Source of the DNA: Nitrincola alkalilacustris
GTDB taxonomy: Bacteria; Pseudomonadota; Gammaproteobacteria; Pseudomonadales; Balneatricaceae
NCBI RefSeq assembly: GCF_008973755.1
Contig: NZ_WBOM01000002.1
Coordinates: 62,001 to 126,000, forward strand
DNA length: 64,000 nucleotides
Direction of reading: 5' to 3'
The notes under the pieces are model-generated. The model saw only the letters and a list, made by a program, of their open reading frames with translations, had not been told where the DNA came from and ran no database searches. This document shows positions 7,968 to 16,604 of this stretch, piece after piece. Position 1 is the first letter of the stretch. Every line of letters begins with the position of its first letter. A program made the position numbers and the translations under genes.

Positions 7968-9293
7968 ATGGCAGAAAATATTGATGTTCATCCAGAGGAT
8001 GATGCACTGCTGGTGTTTGCTGAAGAAACACCGGCCCTCGAACGTGCAGAGGCTTACTGGAAAGTACTCATAGTGGACGATGAGCCAGAGGTTCATAAAG
8101 TGACCAAAGTGGTGCTGCGTGATTTTCTGTTTCAGGGGCTGCATCTTGATTTTATCAGTGCCTACAGTGCCAGCGATGCACGGGAGGTGTTGCAGCAGGA
8201 GCCGGATATTGCACTGATCCTGCTCGATGTGGTGATGGAAACGGAGGATGCCGGGCTGCAGCTGGTGCACCATATTCGAGACGAACTGCACAATAAGCGA
8301 GTCAGAATCATTCTGCGGACAGGGCAGCCGGGGCATGCCCCTGAGCAACAGGTTGTTCAGGAGTATGATATCAATGACTATCGCTCCAAAACCGAGCTGA
8401 CGGCTCATCATCTGTTGACCACTGTTATCTCCTCTTTGCGTGCCTATACCGTGATCCGGGATCTGGATACGCTGAACAGCCGGCTTGAGTCGGAAGTGGA
8501 GGCGAGAACACGTGAACTGCAACTGGCCCACGACAAACTGAAATCCTCACTGCAGGCGCTTGAGGAGGGTGAGCGCGCAGGAAAACGGGTGCAGTTCAAG
8601 TTGCTGCCCGAGCGTCACAAGCAGTTTGGTGAATATCATTTCAGCCACCGCCTGAAGCCCTCGGAGTTCATGAGCGGCGATTTTCTGGATTACTTTCGCA
8701 TAGACGATGACCGTGTCGGCTTCTATATCGCCGATGTGTCCGGGCATGGTGTCGCCTCGGCTTTTGTCACGGTTTACCTGAAGCGTTTCATGGGCACCAG
8801 CCTGTATGGTTTTCAGTGCAAACAGCATGAACGCATTACCGATCCGGCGGCTCTGCTCAGTGAGCTTAACCAGGAGCTGCTGCGTGAACAGATGAGCAAG
8901 TATATTGCGATTTTCTATGGCGTCTTGAACATTCGTGACCACACCCTCCGTTATGCCAATGCCGGTGCCTACCCCTGGCCGCTTTACTTCGATGAGCACA
9001 ATCGTGAGGAGTACATCGAACTCAAGAGTACCCCGGTCGGCATGTTTGATTTTTCCGTTTATCAGAATCACAGCAGGCCACTTCCACCTTCGTGCCGGTT
9101 ACTGATGTTTTCCGATGGTGTGCTTGATCTGCTGCCGGGAGCGAACAATGACGACAAGCTGCGCAGGCTGACGAGTAGCATCTGCACACCTGAACGCTCG
9201 GTGGATGAGATCATCGAGAAGCTCTCCATACCAGAGGATCAGGCTTTGCCCGATGATTTGACCCTACTTAAAATCGAGCGCAGGAGTGACTGA
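7968..9293 (+). CDS. Response regulator with PP2C/SpoIIE phosphatase output
   Basis: A 441-residue fused response regulator. Residues about 31-160 are a receiver domain (VLIVDDEPEVHKV, phospho-acceptor Asp87 in ILLDVVM). An amphipathic linker helix (about 190-225, DLDTLNSRLESEVEARTRELQL) leads into a PP2C/SpoIIE serine phosphatase domain with metal-binding motifs MSGDFLDYF and IADVSGHGVAS. The receiver resembles those normally linked to DUF3369, an unusual partner for PP2C. The likely substrate is the phosphorylated STAS protein encoded 3 bp downstream, as in partner-switching systems such as HsbR/HsbA and Pseudomonas RssB/RssC. No kinase domain is present, so the opposing kinase must be elsewhere. 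The start at 7968 is preferred over 7851 because the upstream extension is unrelated to a receiver. Confidence 0.87.
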   Translation: MAENIDVHPEDDALLVFAEETPALERAEAYWKVLIVDDEPEVHKVTKVVLRDFLFQGLHLDFISAYSASDAREVLQQEPDIALILLDVVMETEDAGLQLVHHIRDELHNKRVRIILRTGQPGHAPEQQVVQEYDINDYRSKTELTAHHLLTTVISSLRAYTVIRDLDTLNSRLESEVEARTRELQLAHDKLKSSLQALEEGERAGKRVQFKLLPERHKQFGEYHFSHRLKPSEFMSGDFLDYFRIDDDRVGFYIADVSGHGVASAFVTVYLKRFMGTSLYGFQCKQHERITDPAALLSELNQELLREQMSKYIAIFYGVLNIRDHTLRYANAGAYPWPLYFDEHNREEYIELKSTPVGMFDFSVYQNHSRPLPPSCRLLMFSDGVLDLLPGANNDDKLRRLTSSICTPERSVDEIIEKLSIPEDQALPDDLTLLKIERRSD

Positions 9294-9296
9294 GCC

Positions 9297-9800
9297 ATGC
9301 AGGATCAGATACTGTTTGCCCGCCATGAGGGCGTCTGCTATTTCAAACTATGTGGTGAGCTGCGCTACACCCTGGCGAGTGGTCTGGATGATCTGATTGA
9401 ACGGCTGTTCAAGCAGGATGAGATGGCCTGCTCGCAGGTGGTGATAGACCTGAACGAAGCGAGCTTCATGGACAGTACGCATGTTGGCCTGCTGGCCAGT
9501 CTGGCGCGGCACTGTCTGTCCCGCGGTCTGCCACGTCCGACACTCTTCAGCACCCATCCTGAGGTGAACGAGTTGCTGATCAATCTCAATCTGGATCAGG
9601 TGTTCGAACTGGTGGCACAGCCAACCGATCAAAAAGTCATCTTTGCCGCCGTCGATGAGGCTGATCATACTGAGCTGGATAAAGCACGGATGATCCTGAG
9701 GGCGCATGAAGCTTTGCTGGATCTGAATGATGCCAATCGGATGGCGTTTCAGCCGGTGGTGGATATGCTGCGCAAGGATCTAAGCGACAAGGAGGAGTGA
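9297..9800 (+). CDS. STAS-domain anti-sigma factor antagonist
   Basis: A 167-residue protein. Residues 1-110 are a STAS domain with the phosphorylatable serine in FMDSTHVGLLA (about residue 61). The C-terminal 50 residues are helical and variable. In partner-switching systems such a protein is inactive when phosphorylated by a kinase/anti-sigma factor and active after dephosphorylation by a PP2C enzyme. The gene directly follows the PP2C response regulator, with 3 bp between stop and start. The sequence style (GELRYTLASGLDDLIERLF, NLDQVFELV) is closest, from memory, to RssC/HsbA-type antagonists of Pseudomonas. The target sigma or anti-sigma factor is not in this operon. Confidence 0.87.
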   Translation: MQDQILFARHEGVCYFKLCGELRYTLASGLDDLIERLFKQDEMACSQVVIDLNEASFMDSTHVGLLASLARHCLSRGLPRPTLFSTHPEVNELLINLNLDQVFELVAQPTDQKVIFAAVDEADHTELDKARMILRAHEALLDLNDANRMAFQPVVDMLRKDLSDKEE

Positions 9801-9908
9801 CGGGCCCTTACACGTGCTCTCCATATAAGTGATCGGTAAAAAATGTCAGCAAAGTGTGCAGCAGTAAAGAGCTAAGCAAAGAGTTTAACAAAGCGCTCGG
9901 CCAAGAGC

Positions 9909-10856
9909 TCAGTGCGGACTCAGCAGACCCGATGCGCGCGCCTGCTCATTCAGCCAGCGGCGTAAAATCTGTATCCCCGGTTCCTGACGACGACTGCTTT
10001 TATAGGCGACATAGAAGCGGTCATGGGTCTTCATGATATGGGTCGGCAGCATCACCAGGTCAGGGTCTTCCGACGGGATATACATGTAATCATTGGTCAG
10101 TGCTATGCCCTGATGATGCCGTGCTGCTTCAAGGGTTAATAGCATATGGCTGAAGTGCTGATAGCGTGTCGAGTCCGGGAGGTGAGTGCCAGCTTCCTGA
10201 AACCAGCGCCGCCAATCCTCCCCCTTCTCCCCGAAAATACTGTAAGTCGACAGCAGTGGCAGGCGCTTCAGATGCTCAGCCGAGATGCTCTCCGGTTCCA
10301 TATTGCTGATGAGCCCCTGCTGCAGAAGATCGGCACACAGGCGCTGCCACAGGGTACGGCTGCAGACAGGAAACAGGCGCTCGGAATAGATCAGATCAAA
10401 GGTGAATCCGCGCTGCTCATGCTGCAGAGTGATGAAACAGTCAGATATGCGATCCGATAACTGAGGCTCGGCACTCATCATCTCCAGCGTCAGGTTGAGC
10501 TGTGGATACTGTCGTTGCAAGCCCGGCAGGCGTGGAATCAGCCAGCGCACGGCAAAGGAGCTGAACAGAGCCAGTCGCACCTGCATATCCTCATGTCCCT
10601 GCAGCTGCTCACTTGCACGCTCTATCTGTGACAGAGCTGATGCGATGGTTTCAAAGTAGCTTTTACCCTCCTCGGTCAGGCTCAGGTAGCGCCCGTTGCG
10701 CACAAATAGCGCTTCGCCCAGATAATCCTCCAGCAAGCGGATCTGATGGCTCACGGCACTCTGGCTGATGTGCAGCTCCTGCGCCGCACGCGAAAAGCTG
10801 TTCAGTCTGGCGACCGCCTCAAACACGGGCAGGGCTTTCAACGGAGGTAATTTCAT
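9909..10856 (-). CDS. LysR-family regulator (GcvA-like), divergent from EamA exporter
   Basis: A 315-residue LysR transcription factor. The N-terminal winged helix-turn-helix is clear (LPPLKALPVFEAVARLNSFSRAAQELHISQSAVSHQI, residues 3-40), followed by a linker helix and a substrate-binding domain. The opening LPPLKALPVFEAVAR is typical of the GcvA/AmpR-like group. It is divergently transcribed from the EamA transporter at 10964 across a 107-bp AT-rich spacer, so the transporter is its most likely target. The effector is unknown. Confidence 0.9.
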   Translation of the reverse strand: MKLPPLKALPVFEAVARLNSFSRAAQELHISQSAVSHQIRLLEDYLGEALFVRNGRYLSLTEEGKSYFETIASALSQIERASEQLQGHEDMQVRLALFSSFAVRWLIPRLPGLQRQYPQLNLTLEMMSAEPQLSDRISDCFITLQHEQRGFTFDLIYSERLFPVCSRTLWQRLCADLLQQGLISNMEPESISAEHLKRLPLLSTYSIFGEKGEDWRRWFQEAGTHLPDSTRYQHFSHMLLTLEAARHHQGIALTNDYMYIPSEDPDLVMLPTHIMKTHDRFYVAYKSSRRQEPGIQILRRWLNEQARASGLLSPH

Positions 10857-10963
10857 TATTCAAATAACTAATACTAAGATTAAAAATATCATTATACATG
10901 ATACAGGCTGCTGTCTATAGTGATCGCATATCAGACCAGTCGGTCAGTTTTTCGGAGAATCAG
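10857..10963. promoter_or_regulatory. Divergent promoter region, LysR / EamA
   Basis: An AT-rich spacer (its first 40 bp are nearly all A/T) between divergent starts. LysR regulators usually bind here at a T-N11-A dyad; several candidates exist and I cannot choose one. The EamA start is preceded by CGGAG at the usual distance. Confidence 0.4.
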
Positions 10964-11860
10964 ATGTCAGGCAAGACAGTCACCAGCGCCATTATTCTGC
11001 TGATCATCGGCAATGCGTTGGCGGTATTTTCAGATGCGATTATCAAATGGCAGGGCGCCGATATTCCGGTGTTCCAGTTCATCTTTATTCGTGCGCTCTG
11101 CACGCTGGGTTTTCTGCTGCCTTTTATCGGCAAGATTGATCGAGACAACCTGTTTGCCGGTAGCAAGGTGCATCTGGTGCGCTCGCATCTGAGTCTGTTT
11201 GGCATTTACTGCATGATTATTGCGCTGAACACCCTTCCCCTGGCGACGGCCAATGCGCTCTTCTATTGCGCGCCGTTGCTGGTGATGGTTTTTTCGGTGG
11301 TGTTTTTCCGTGAAAAGCTGACCACGCTCTCCCTGGTAGCAGTGGTCAGCGGCTTTTTTGGCATCATCGTTATTCTCAGGCCGCTTGAGATCAACTGGGC
11401 CAGCCTCAGCGCACTGGGCGTGGCACTTTCACTTGCGATAGGTGCTGTGTTGATCCGCAAGCTGCCGAAAAAACAGACACTGGTGCACAGCATGTTCATC
11501 AGCCATATCTATGTTCTGCCAGCCAGTCTGGCACTGGCGATCTGGGAAGGACACGCCTGGGTACCGGCTCTGTGGTTGACGGCAATAGGCTCTTCGCTGT
11601 TTATCATGGCCTATCATATGACTGTGCTGCTGGCCTATCGCCATGTGCCAGCCAACCAGGTCACCAGCGCTGAATACACTGGCCTGTTGTCGGCACTGGC
11701 GGTCGGCTGGCTCTGGTTTCAGGAGCTGCCGGATATCTGGTTTATTGCAGGATCGGTGATGATTGTCGGGCCGCTGGTGCTGATCGGATTGCAGGAGCGT
11801 CGGCGTACCCGCATGTTGCTGCGACCGACCCCGGGAGCGAAGAGCTCCAGTGCTACCTGA
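10964..11860 (+). CDS. EamA/DMT-family transporter
   Basis: A 298-residue inner-membrane protein with about ten hydrophobic segments arranged as two EamA repeats (first ending near residue 130 at VVSGFFGIIVILRP, second near the C-terminus at AGSVMIVGPLVLIGL). The motif AVFSDAIIKWQGADIPVFQFIFIR in the first repeat resembles the RhaT/EamA group of metabolite exporters. The ATG at 10964, with CGGAG seven bases upstream, is preferred to 10898, which would reach into the shared promoter. Control by the divergent LysR is likely. A strong bidirectional terminator follows. The substrate is unknown. Confidence 0.9.
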   Translation: MSGKTVTSAIILLIIGNALAVFSDAIIKWQGADIPVFQFIFIRALCTLGFLLPFIGKIDRDNLFAGSKVHLVRSHLSLFGIYCMIIALNTLPLATANALFYCAPLLVMVFSVVFFREKLTTLSLVAVVSGFFGIIVILRPLEINWASLSALGVALSLAIGAVLIRKLPKKQTLVHSMFISHIYVLPASLALAIWEGHAWVPALWLTAIGSSLFIMAYHMTVLLAYRHVPANQVTSAEYTGLLSALAVGWLWFQELPDIWFIAGSVMIVGPLVLIGLQERRRTRMLLRPTPGAKSSSAT

Positions 11861-11872
11861 GTGATCGTGCAC

Positions 11873-11904
11873 AAAAAAGGCCGGCAATTTGCCCGGCCTT
11901 TTTT
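11873..11904. terminator. Bidirectional intrinsic terminator
   Basis: A 12-bp perfect stem (AAAAAAGGCCGG / CCGGCCTTTTTT) with a short loop, giving T tracts in both directions. It sits between the convergent EamA gene and the ABC permease gene and should end both. Confidence 0.93.
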
Positions 11905-11932
11905 ACTTTGGGTGTTCAGACCCAAACAGGAT

Positions 11933-12694
11933 TTACACCTTCACTTTGTAGCCGGTTCTGAAGATCCAGCCGATGATGCCCACGCAGGTCAGCATGAACA
12001 TCAGAATCATGCCCAGGCTCAGGCCAACGTTCACATCCGCCACACCGTAAAAGCTCCAGCGGAAGCCGCTGATCAGATAGACCACCGGATTGAACAGAGT
12101 GATGGTCTGCCACACGGGTGGCAGCATGCTGATGGAGTAGAAGCTGCCACCGAGAAAGGTCAGAGGCATGATCACCATCATTGGCACGATCTGCAGCTGT
12201 TCAAAGCTGTTTGCCATGACGCCGATGATAAAGCCGAAGAGGCTGAAGGTAATCGCCGTCAGAATCAGGAAACCCAGCATCCAGAAGGGGTGTGCAATGG
12301 AGTAGTCGACAAAGATGCGTGCCGTGCCGAGTATGATCAAGCCCAGCAACAGCGACTTGGTGGCGGCAGCCCCGACATAACCCATCACGATTTCGACCGC
12401 TGATACAGGCGCTGACAGTATCTCGTAGATCGTACCTGAGAACTTCGGCATGTAGATACCGAAGGATGCATTGGATGTACTCTCGGTCAGCACTGTCAGC
12501 ATGATCAGGCCGGGTACGATAAAAGCGCCATAGCTGATACCGTCGATCGCTACCATGCGTGAACCGATGGCCGAACCGAAAACGATGAAGTAGAGCGACG
12601 TGGAGAGCACCGGCGATGCGATACTCTGCATCAGGGTGCGCCAGGTGCGTGCCAGCTCAAACAGATAGATCGCCTTGATGGCGTGGATGTTCAT
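11933..12694 (-). CDS. yadH: ABC-2 type transporter permease (YadH-like)
   Basis: A 253-residue ABC-2 membrane subunit with six hydrophobic helices, starting with a short cytoplasmic segment ([36 protein letters not shown]). Family features include FGSAIGSRM and the conserved [19 protein letters not shown] segment before the fifth helix. It pairs with the ATPase encoded just upstream; their frames overlap by 4 bp (ATGA), so they are translationally coupled. YadGH exporters are widespread in proteobacteria and lack a firmly assigned substrate. Confidence 0.92.
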   Translation of the reverse strand: MNIHAIKAIYLFELARTWRTLMQSIASPVLSTSLYFIVFGSAIGSRMVAIDGISYGAFIVPGLIMLTVLTESTSNASFGIYMPKFSGTIYEILSAPVSAVEIVMGYVGAAATKSLLLGLIILGTARIFVDYSIAHPFWMLGFLILTAITFSLFGFIIGVMANSFEQLQIVPMMVIMPLTFLGGSFYSISMLPPVWQTITLFNPVVYLISGFRWSFYGVADVNVGLSLGMILMFMLTCVGIIGWIFRTGYKVKV

Positions 12695-13617
12695 GCTGTT
12701 TCCTCCAGCAGGCCGACAAAGATATCTTCCAGTGAGCTCTGAGTGGTGTGCAGATCGGTGAACTCGATCTCCAGATCCTCAAGCTTGCGCAGCAGATTGA
12801 CGATCACCTTATGCTCGCTGTCGGAGTCATAACTGAAAATCAGCTGATGTTGATCCTCTGATAGCTGCAGGTTGTAATTATGCAGCTCTGCAGGGATTGT
12901 CGGCAGAGGGTGCTGCAGCTGCAGGGTCAGTTGCTTCTTACCCAGTTTCTGCATCAGGCTGTTCTTATCCTCCACCAGCACGATTTCACCCTTGTTGATC
13001 ACTCCAATGCGGTCGGCCATATCCTCAGCCTCCTCAATATAGTGGGTGGTCAGAATGATGGTGACGCCACTGTCACGCAGGCGTCGGATCATCTGCCACA
13101 TATCCCGGCGCAGCTCGACATCGACCCCGGCTGTCGGCTCATCCAGAAACAGTATGTCGGGTTGATGCGACAGTGCTTTGGCGATCAGTACGCGACGCTT
13201 CATGCCGCCTGACAGCGTGATGATCTTGTTGTTGCGCTTGTCCCACAGGGATAGATCGCGCAGTAGTTGCTCAAGATAGGCAGGGTCACGCGGTTTGCCG
13301 AACAGGCCGCGGCTGAAGGTGACGGTGTCCCAGACGGTCTCGAATATACTGACCGACAGTTCCTGAGGGACCAGGCCGATGCGCTGGCGTGCCTGTCTGT
13401 AGTCTCTGACAATATCCATGCCATCTACCAACACCTGACCCTCGCCCGGGTTGACGATACCGCAGATCACACTGATCAGCGTGGTCTTTCCGGCGCCGTT
13501 GGGGCCGAGCAGCGCAAAGATTTCACCGCGCCTGATCTCCAGCTCGATATTTTTCAACGCATGAAAGCCACCAGGGTAGATCTTGTTGAGCTGTTTAACC
13601 TGAATAATGGGTTGCAT
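12691..13617 (-). CDS. yadG: ABC transporter ATP-binding protein (YadG-like)
   Basis: A 308-residue ABC ATPase. Walker A is [12 protein letters not shown] (about 36-47), the signature is [16 protein letters not shown], Walker B is [13 protein letters not shown], and the H-loop is TTHYIEEAE. The region after about residue 215 is a substrate- or permease-specific tail ending in [13 protein letters not shown], typical of drug/lipid-type ABC-2 exporters. It energises the permease encoded immediately downstream. The ribosome-binding site (GGAGGAGAG) lies just upstream of the ATG. A LysR gene is divergent from it, which alone does not prove regulation. Confidence 0.93.
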   Translation of the reverse strand: MQPIIQVKQLNKIYPGGFHALKNIELEIRRGEIFALLGPNGAGKTTLISVICGIVNPGEGQVLVDGMDIVRDYRQARQRIGLVPQELSVSIFETVWDTVTFSRGLFGKPRDPAYLEQLLRDLSLWDKRNNKIITLSGGMKRRVLIAKALSHQPDILFLDEPTAGVDVELRRDMWQMIRRLRDSGVTIILTTHYIEEAEDMADRIGVINKGEIVLVEDKNSLMQKLGKKQLTLQLQHPLPTIPAELHNYNLQLSEDQHQLIFSYDSDSEHKVIVNLLRKLEDLEIEFTDLHTTQSSLEDIFVGLLEETA

Positions 13618-13687
13618 CTCTCCTCCTTAAGTTGCATCTGAGCCGGGGGCTCAAAACTGGTGTCAAGTATACTGCCATGAGTTCGTG

Positions 13688-13754
13688 AATTGATCATTTC
13701 TGCGGGACATGCTAGAAAATGGCAGCCGAGCAGGGGGCGGAGGTCAATTGATCA
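13688..13754. promoter_or_regulatory. Paired AATTGATCA motifs between yadG and a LysR gene
   Basis: The 9-mer AATTGATCA occurs at 13688-13696 and 13746-13754 in the divergent spacer; each contains the palindrome TGATCA. The 58-bp spacing is close to 5.5 helical turns. They could be operator half-sites for the adjacent LysR protein or another regulator. Confidence 0.3.
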
Positions 13755-13772
13755 ACAGAGAAAAGAGTGCAT

Positions 13773-14696
13773 ATGACACGATCTATTTTGCCATCCACCA
13801 CGGCATTGCAGTGTTTTGAGGCGGTGGCCCGTCACTTAAGCTTCACCCGTGCTGCGGATGAGTTGTTTCTGACTCAGAGCGCGGTCAGCAAGCAGGTGGC
13901 GCAGTTGGAAGAGCTGCTGCAGCACCAGCTGTTCAGTCGTGCTCGACGTCATCTCAAGCTGACGCCCGCCGGTGTGCTTTATCTGGCTGAGGTTACTCGA
14001 ATATTGAATCAGGTCGACAGTGCTTCGCGTTATATCCTCTCCTATGGCAGCGAGACCCAGGTGCTGAAAGTGGCGACTCAACCCACCTTTGGTGCACGCT
14101 GGCTGATTCCTCAGCTACAGGGATTCAATGATCAGCACCCCAACATACATCTGGATATTCTGAATCAGCTGGAGCCTTTTGATCTGCAGCAGGGTAAAGC
14201 GGATATCCTGTTTTTTTTCGGTCAGGGCAGTTGGCCCGGTGCGACCTGTATTGAACTGTTTGGAGAAGATGTAGTGCCGGTCTGTGCGCCCGGGTTGTGC
14301 CTTGCTGAAAACATCGAGGAGGCACTGCAGAATGAGAGCCTGACGCTACTTCAGTGTACATCTCGCCCAGAAGTTTGGCAGGAGTGGTTTCAGTATCAAG
14401 GTCTACAGATGCAGCAGAGCTATCAGGGGCCGCGCTTTGAAACCTTCTACATGTGTATCTGTGCCGCTCAGGCCCGCCTTGGTGTAGCCATGGTGCCGCG
14501 CTACCTGGTTGCTCAGGAGCTGGAGGAGGGAAAGCTCGTCATTCCCTGGGGGAATGCTATGCCCAGTAGTGGTGCACACTATCTAGCGTTTCCTGAAAAT
14601 GCTGGTGAGGTCCCTAAAATAAAGAAATTTATCGCCTGGATTTTAGCGCGTGACGGGGTTGCTCGAGATGAAATGCAGGATCTGTTTAAATCGTAG
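13773..14696 (+). CDS. LysR-family regulator (GcvA-like) upstream of hglS
   Basis: A 307-residue LysR factor with the winged helix-turn-helix at residues about 6-45 (LPSTTALQCFEAVARHLSFTRAADELFLTQSAVSKQVAQLEELL), followed by an effector-binding domain. The ATG at 13773 is preferred over an in-frame GTG two codons earlier because the AGAGAAAAGAG purine stretch fits it better. The gene runs in the same direction as hglS, starting 154 bp before it, so a role in 2-oxoadipate or lysine catabolism is the simplest guess, not shown. Another GcvA-like LysR lies at 9909. Confidence 0.9.
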   Translation: MTRSILPSTTALQCFEAVARHLSFTRAADELFLTQSAVSKQVAQLEELLQHQLFSRARRHLKLTPAGVLYLAEVTRILNQVDSASRYILSYGSETQVLKVATQPTFGARWLIPQLQGFNDQHPNIHLDILNQLEPFDLQQGKADILFFFGQGSWPGATCIELFGEDVVPVCAPGLCLAENIEEALQNESLTLLQCTSRPEVWQEWFQYQGLQMQQSYQGPRFETFYMCICAAQARLGVAMVPRYLVAQELEEGKLVIPWGNAMPSSGAHYLAFPENAGEVPKIKKFIAWILARDGVARDEMQDLFKS

Positions 14697-14850
14697 TTCA
14701 TAACTTTATGGAATGATAAGTTCATTTTTTTTCGTTTGAACCTGGCTCTTCTAACTGGTTTCATAGCACCCTGTTGATCCGTGAGATCATGAAACCCATT
14801 ATCGTCTGATGCATCTGTAAGTTGTGTCGGGCATGAGCCAGAGATTCACC

Positions 14851-16293
14851 ATGACCGTATCTTCTACTACCAATACTCAACCCTCCAACTCTGGGTTCGT
14901 CAGTTCTGATCTGATCAGAGCGCGCTTTGCCACTGCCATGTCGACTCTGTACAAGACTGAAGTGCCTCTTTATGGCGATCTGCTGGAGCTGGTTGCCGAT
15001 GCCAATCGTATTGCGCTGGATCGAGACCCTTCTCTGACGGAAAGCCTGGCCAGTACCGGAGAGTTGTCGCGTATTGATGCTGAGCGCCATGGTGCGATAC
15101 GTGTTGGTACAGCTGAGGAGCTGTCTACCCTGCGGCGGCTGTTTGCCGTGATGGGGATGTTTCCAGTCGGCTATTATGATCTTTCCACTGCTGGAGTACC
15201 GGTCCATTCAACCGCTTTCCGTCCGGTAAGCGAAGCGGCCCTGCAACAGAACCCCTTCCGTGTTTTTACATCATTGCTGCGTCTTGAGTTGATAGAGGAT
15301 AGTGAGCTGCGTGAGCTGGCAAACGAGACACTCAATCGCCGTCAGATCTTTACCCCGAAGGCGCTGGCACTGATTGAACAGAGTGAGCAGGCAGGTGGCC
15401 TGATCGAAGAGGAAGCGGAGCAGTTTGTGCTCGAAGCACTTGAAACCTTCCGCTGGCATCAGCAGGCGACAGTGAGTGCCGAGCTCTATGAGCGGCTAAA
15501 CCGGCAGCACCGTCTGATCGCTGATGTAGTGGCTTTCAAGGGGCCGCATATCAATCACCTGACGCCCCGCACGCTGGATATTGACCAGGTGCAGGCGCAG
15601 ATGCCCACACGCGGGATTAATCCCAAGGCTGTGATCGAAGGACCGCCACCGCGTAAATGCCCCATTCTGCTGCGCCAGACCAGCTTCAAGGCGCTGCAGG
15701 AGGAGGTCTCCTTTGTTGATAGCGAAGGGCGGTTACAGGCAGGCAAGCACACGGCACGTTTTGGTGAAATCGAGCAGCGTGGTGCGGCACTGACTGAAAA
15801 AGGTCGAGCCCTGTATGATCAGTTGCTGAATCAGGTACGTGATGTGATCGGCGGTGCGCCGCACGAGGGTAATGCACAGGAGTATGCCGAGGTGCTGGCA
15901 GCTGTGTTTTCTGCCTTTCCTGATGATTATGAGATGCTGCGTCAGCAGGAACTGGCCTGGTTCCATTACAGTGTGACGGAGCTGGGGCTGGCCAATCGTG
16001 ATAAGATTGAAGCTTCCGATACGCTGGAAGGCCTGGTGCAGGCAGGTTATATCCGCTTCGATCCGCTGGTGTATGAGGATTTTCTGCCAGTCAGTGCTGC
16101 AGGGATCTTCCAGTCCAATCTGGGTGATGATCTGCGCGAAGAGTATCGTGCCCGCTCCAGTCAGGCGCAGTTCCAGCAGGCGCTTGGTAGTTCGGTGCTG
16201 AATGAGCTGGAGCTGTATCGCGATGCGCAGCAGAACTCTCTGCAGGTGTGCGCCGAGCAGTTGGGGCTCATTGGACTGTTTGTTGCGGCCTGA
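14851..16293 (+). CDS. hglS: 2-oxoadipate dioxygenase/decarboxylase (HglS, DUF1338)
   Basis: About 480 residues of the DUF1338/YdcJ family, Fe(II) enzymes with a vicinal-oxygen-chelate fold. In Pseudomonas putida HglS converts 2-oxoadipate to D-2-hydroxyglutarate in D-lysine/pipecolate catabolism. Likely metal ligands are His119 in VHSTAFRP (with Arg124), His233 or His236 in PHINHLTPR, and Glu306 in FGEIEQRG, matching the family pattern of two histidines and a glutamate. Starts at 14824, 14833 and 14851 are all possible; none has a strong Shine-Dalgarno, and 14851 fits family length. The amaB-amaA genes at 59-62 kb supply earlier steps of the same pathway. The length excess over relatives is an N-terminal Ser/Thr-rich tail. 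Confidence 0.87.
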   Translation: MTVSSTTNTQPSNSGFVSSDLIRARFATAMSTLYKTEVPLYGDLLELVADANRIALDRDPSLTESLASTGELSRIDAERHGAIRVGTAEELSTLRRLFAVMGMFPVGYYDLSTAGVPVHSTAFRPVSEAALQQNPFRVFTSLLRLELIEDSELRELANETLNRRQIFTPKALALIEQSEQAGGLIEEEAEQFVLEALETFRWHQQATVSAELYERLNRQHRLIADVVAFKGPHINHLTPRTLDIDQVQAQMPTRGINPKAVIEGPPPRKCPILLRQTSFKALQEEVSFVDSEGRLQAGKHTARFGEIEQRGAALTEKGRALYDQLLNQVRDVIGGAPHEGNAQEYAEVLAAVFSAFPDDYEMLRQQELAWFHYSVTELGLANRDKIEASDTLEGLVQAGYIRFDPLVYEDFLPVSAAGIFQSNLGDDLREEYRARSSQAQFQQALGSSVLNELELYRDAQQNSLQVCAEQLGLIGLFVAA

Positions 16294-16302
16294 GATGTTG
16301 TC

Positions 16303-16350
16303 AGCCATGCCTTACTTAAAGGTATGGCTGCCTCGCATTCTTGGGCAGCC
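16303..16350 (+). terminator. Two overlapping hairpins after hglS
   Basis: One stem pairs 16303-16313 with 16319-16329 (AGCCATGCCTT / AAGGTATGGCT, one G-U). A second pairs GGCTGCC at 16326-16332 with GGCAGCC at 16344-16350. They share bases and so exclude each other. Neither has a T tract; termination is likely but not certain. Confidence 0.45.
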
Positions 16351-16435
16351 CCCTGGTGATAGAGCAGCGTTATAGTGCACAGTTCTTGCACTTGGTTGCA
16401 TTTAATTTGAGTCAATTCCGCTCTTGGATACAAAG

Positions 16436-16469
16436 TTGTCTTTAATTTCATGCGTGTCTATGCTATAAA
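16436..16469 (+). promoter_or_regulatory. Probable rpsB promoter
   Basis: TTGTCT and TATGCT are spaced by 17 bp; an alternative extended -10 (TGC-TATAAA) overlaps at 16461-16469. A GC-rich GCGCTCG just downstream could act as a stringent-response discriminator, usual for ribosomal protein genes. Confidence 0.5.
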
Positions 16470-16604
16470 ATGCGCTCGAAAAAAATTGTGCTTCGGCACG
16501 ACATTAAAATCACACACTTACCGACACATGTTCCTGGGTGCCGTTGATACGGTTGGAAGATGGGGTAAGTGGAGGTTAAACCCGTTAAATCAGGAATCAA
16601 GAAC
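16470..16604 (+). promoter_or_regulatory. rpsB 5' leader, candidate S2 autoregulatory RNA
   Basis: About 135 untranslated bases precede rpsB. They include a GTGC-TTCG-GCAC hairpin with a stable tetraloop at 16488-16499 and further G-rich segments up to the AGGA ribosome-binding site. Gammaproteobacterial rpsB leaders are known to bind S2 for feedback control; I infer the same here and have not aligned it. With the hglS hairpins and the promoter this accounts for the 311-bp gap. Confidence 0.4.

Noticed and set aside
11861-12403. A His-rich 180-residue plus-strand frame
   Set aside because: Antisense to the ABC permease, starts at the bidirectional terminator, and has low-complexity composition typical of shadow frames.
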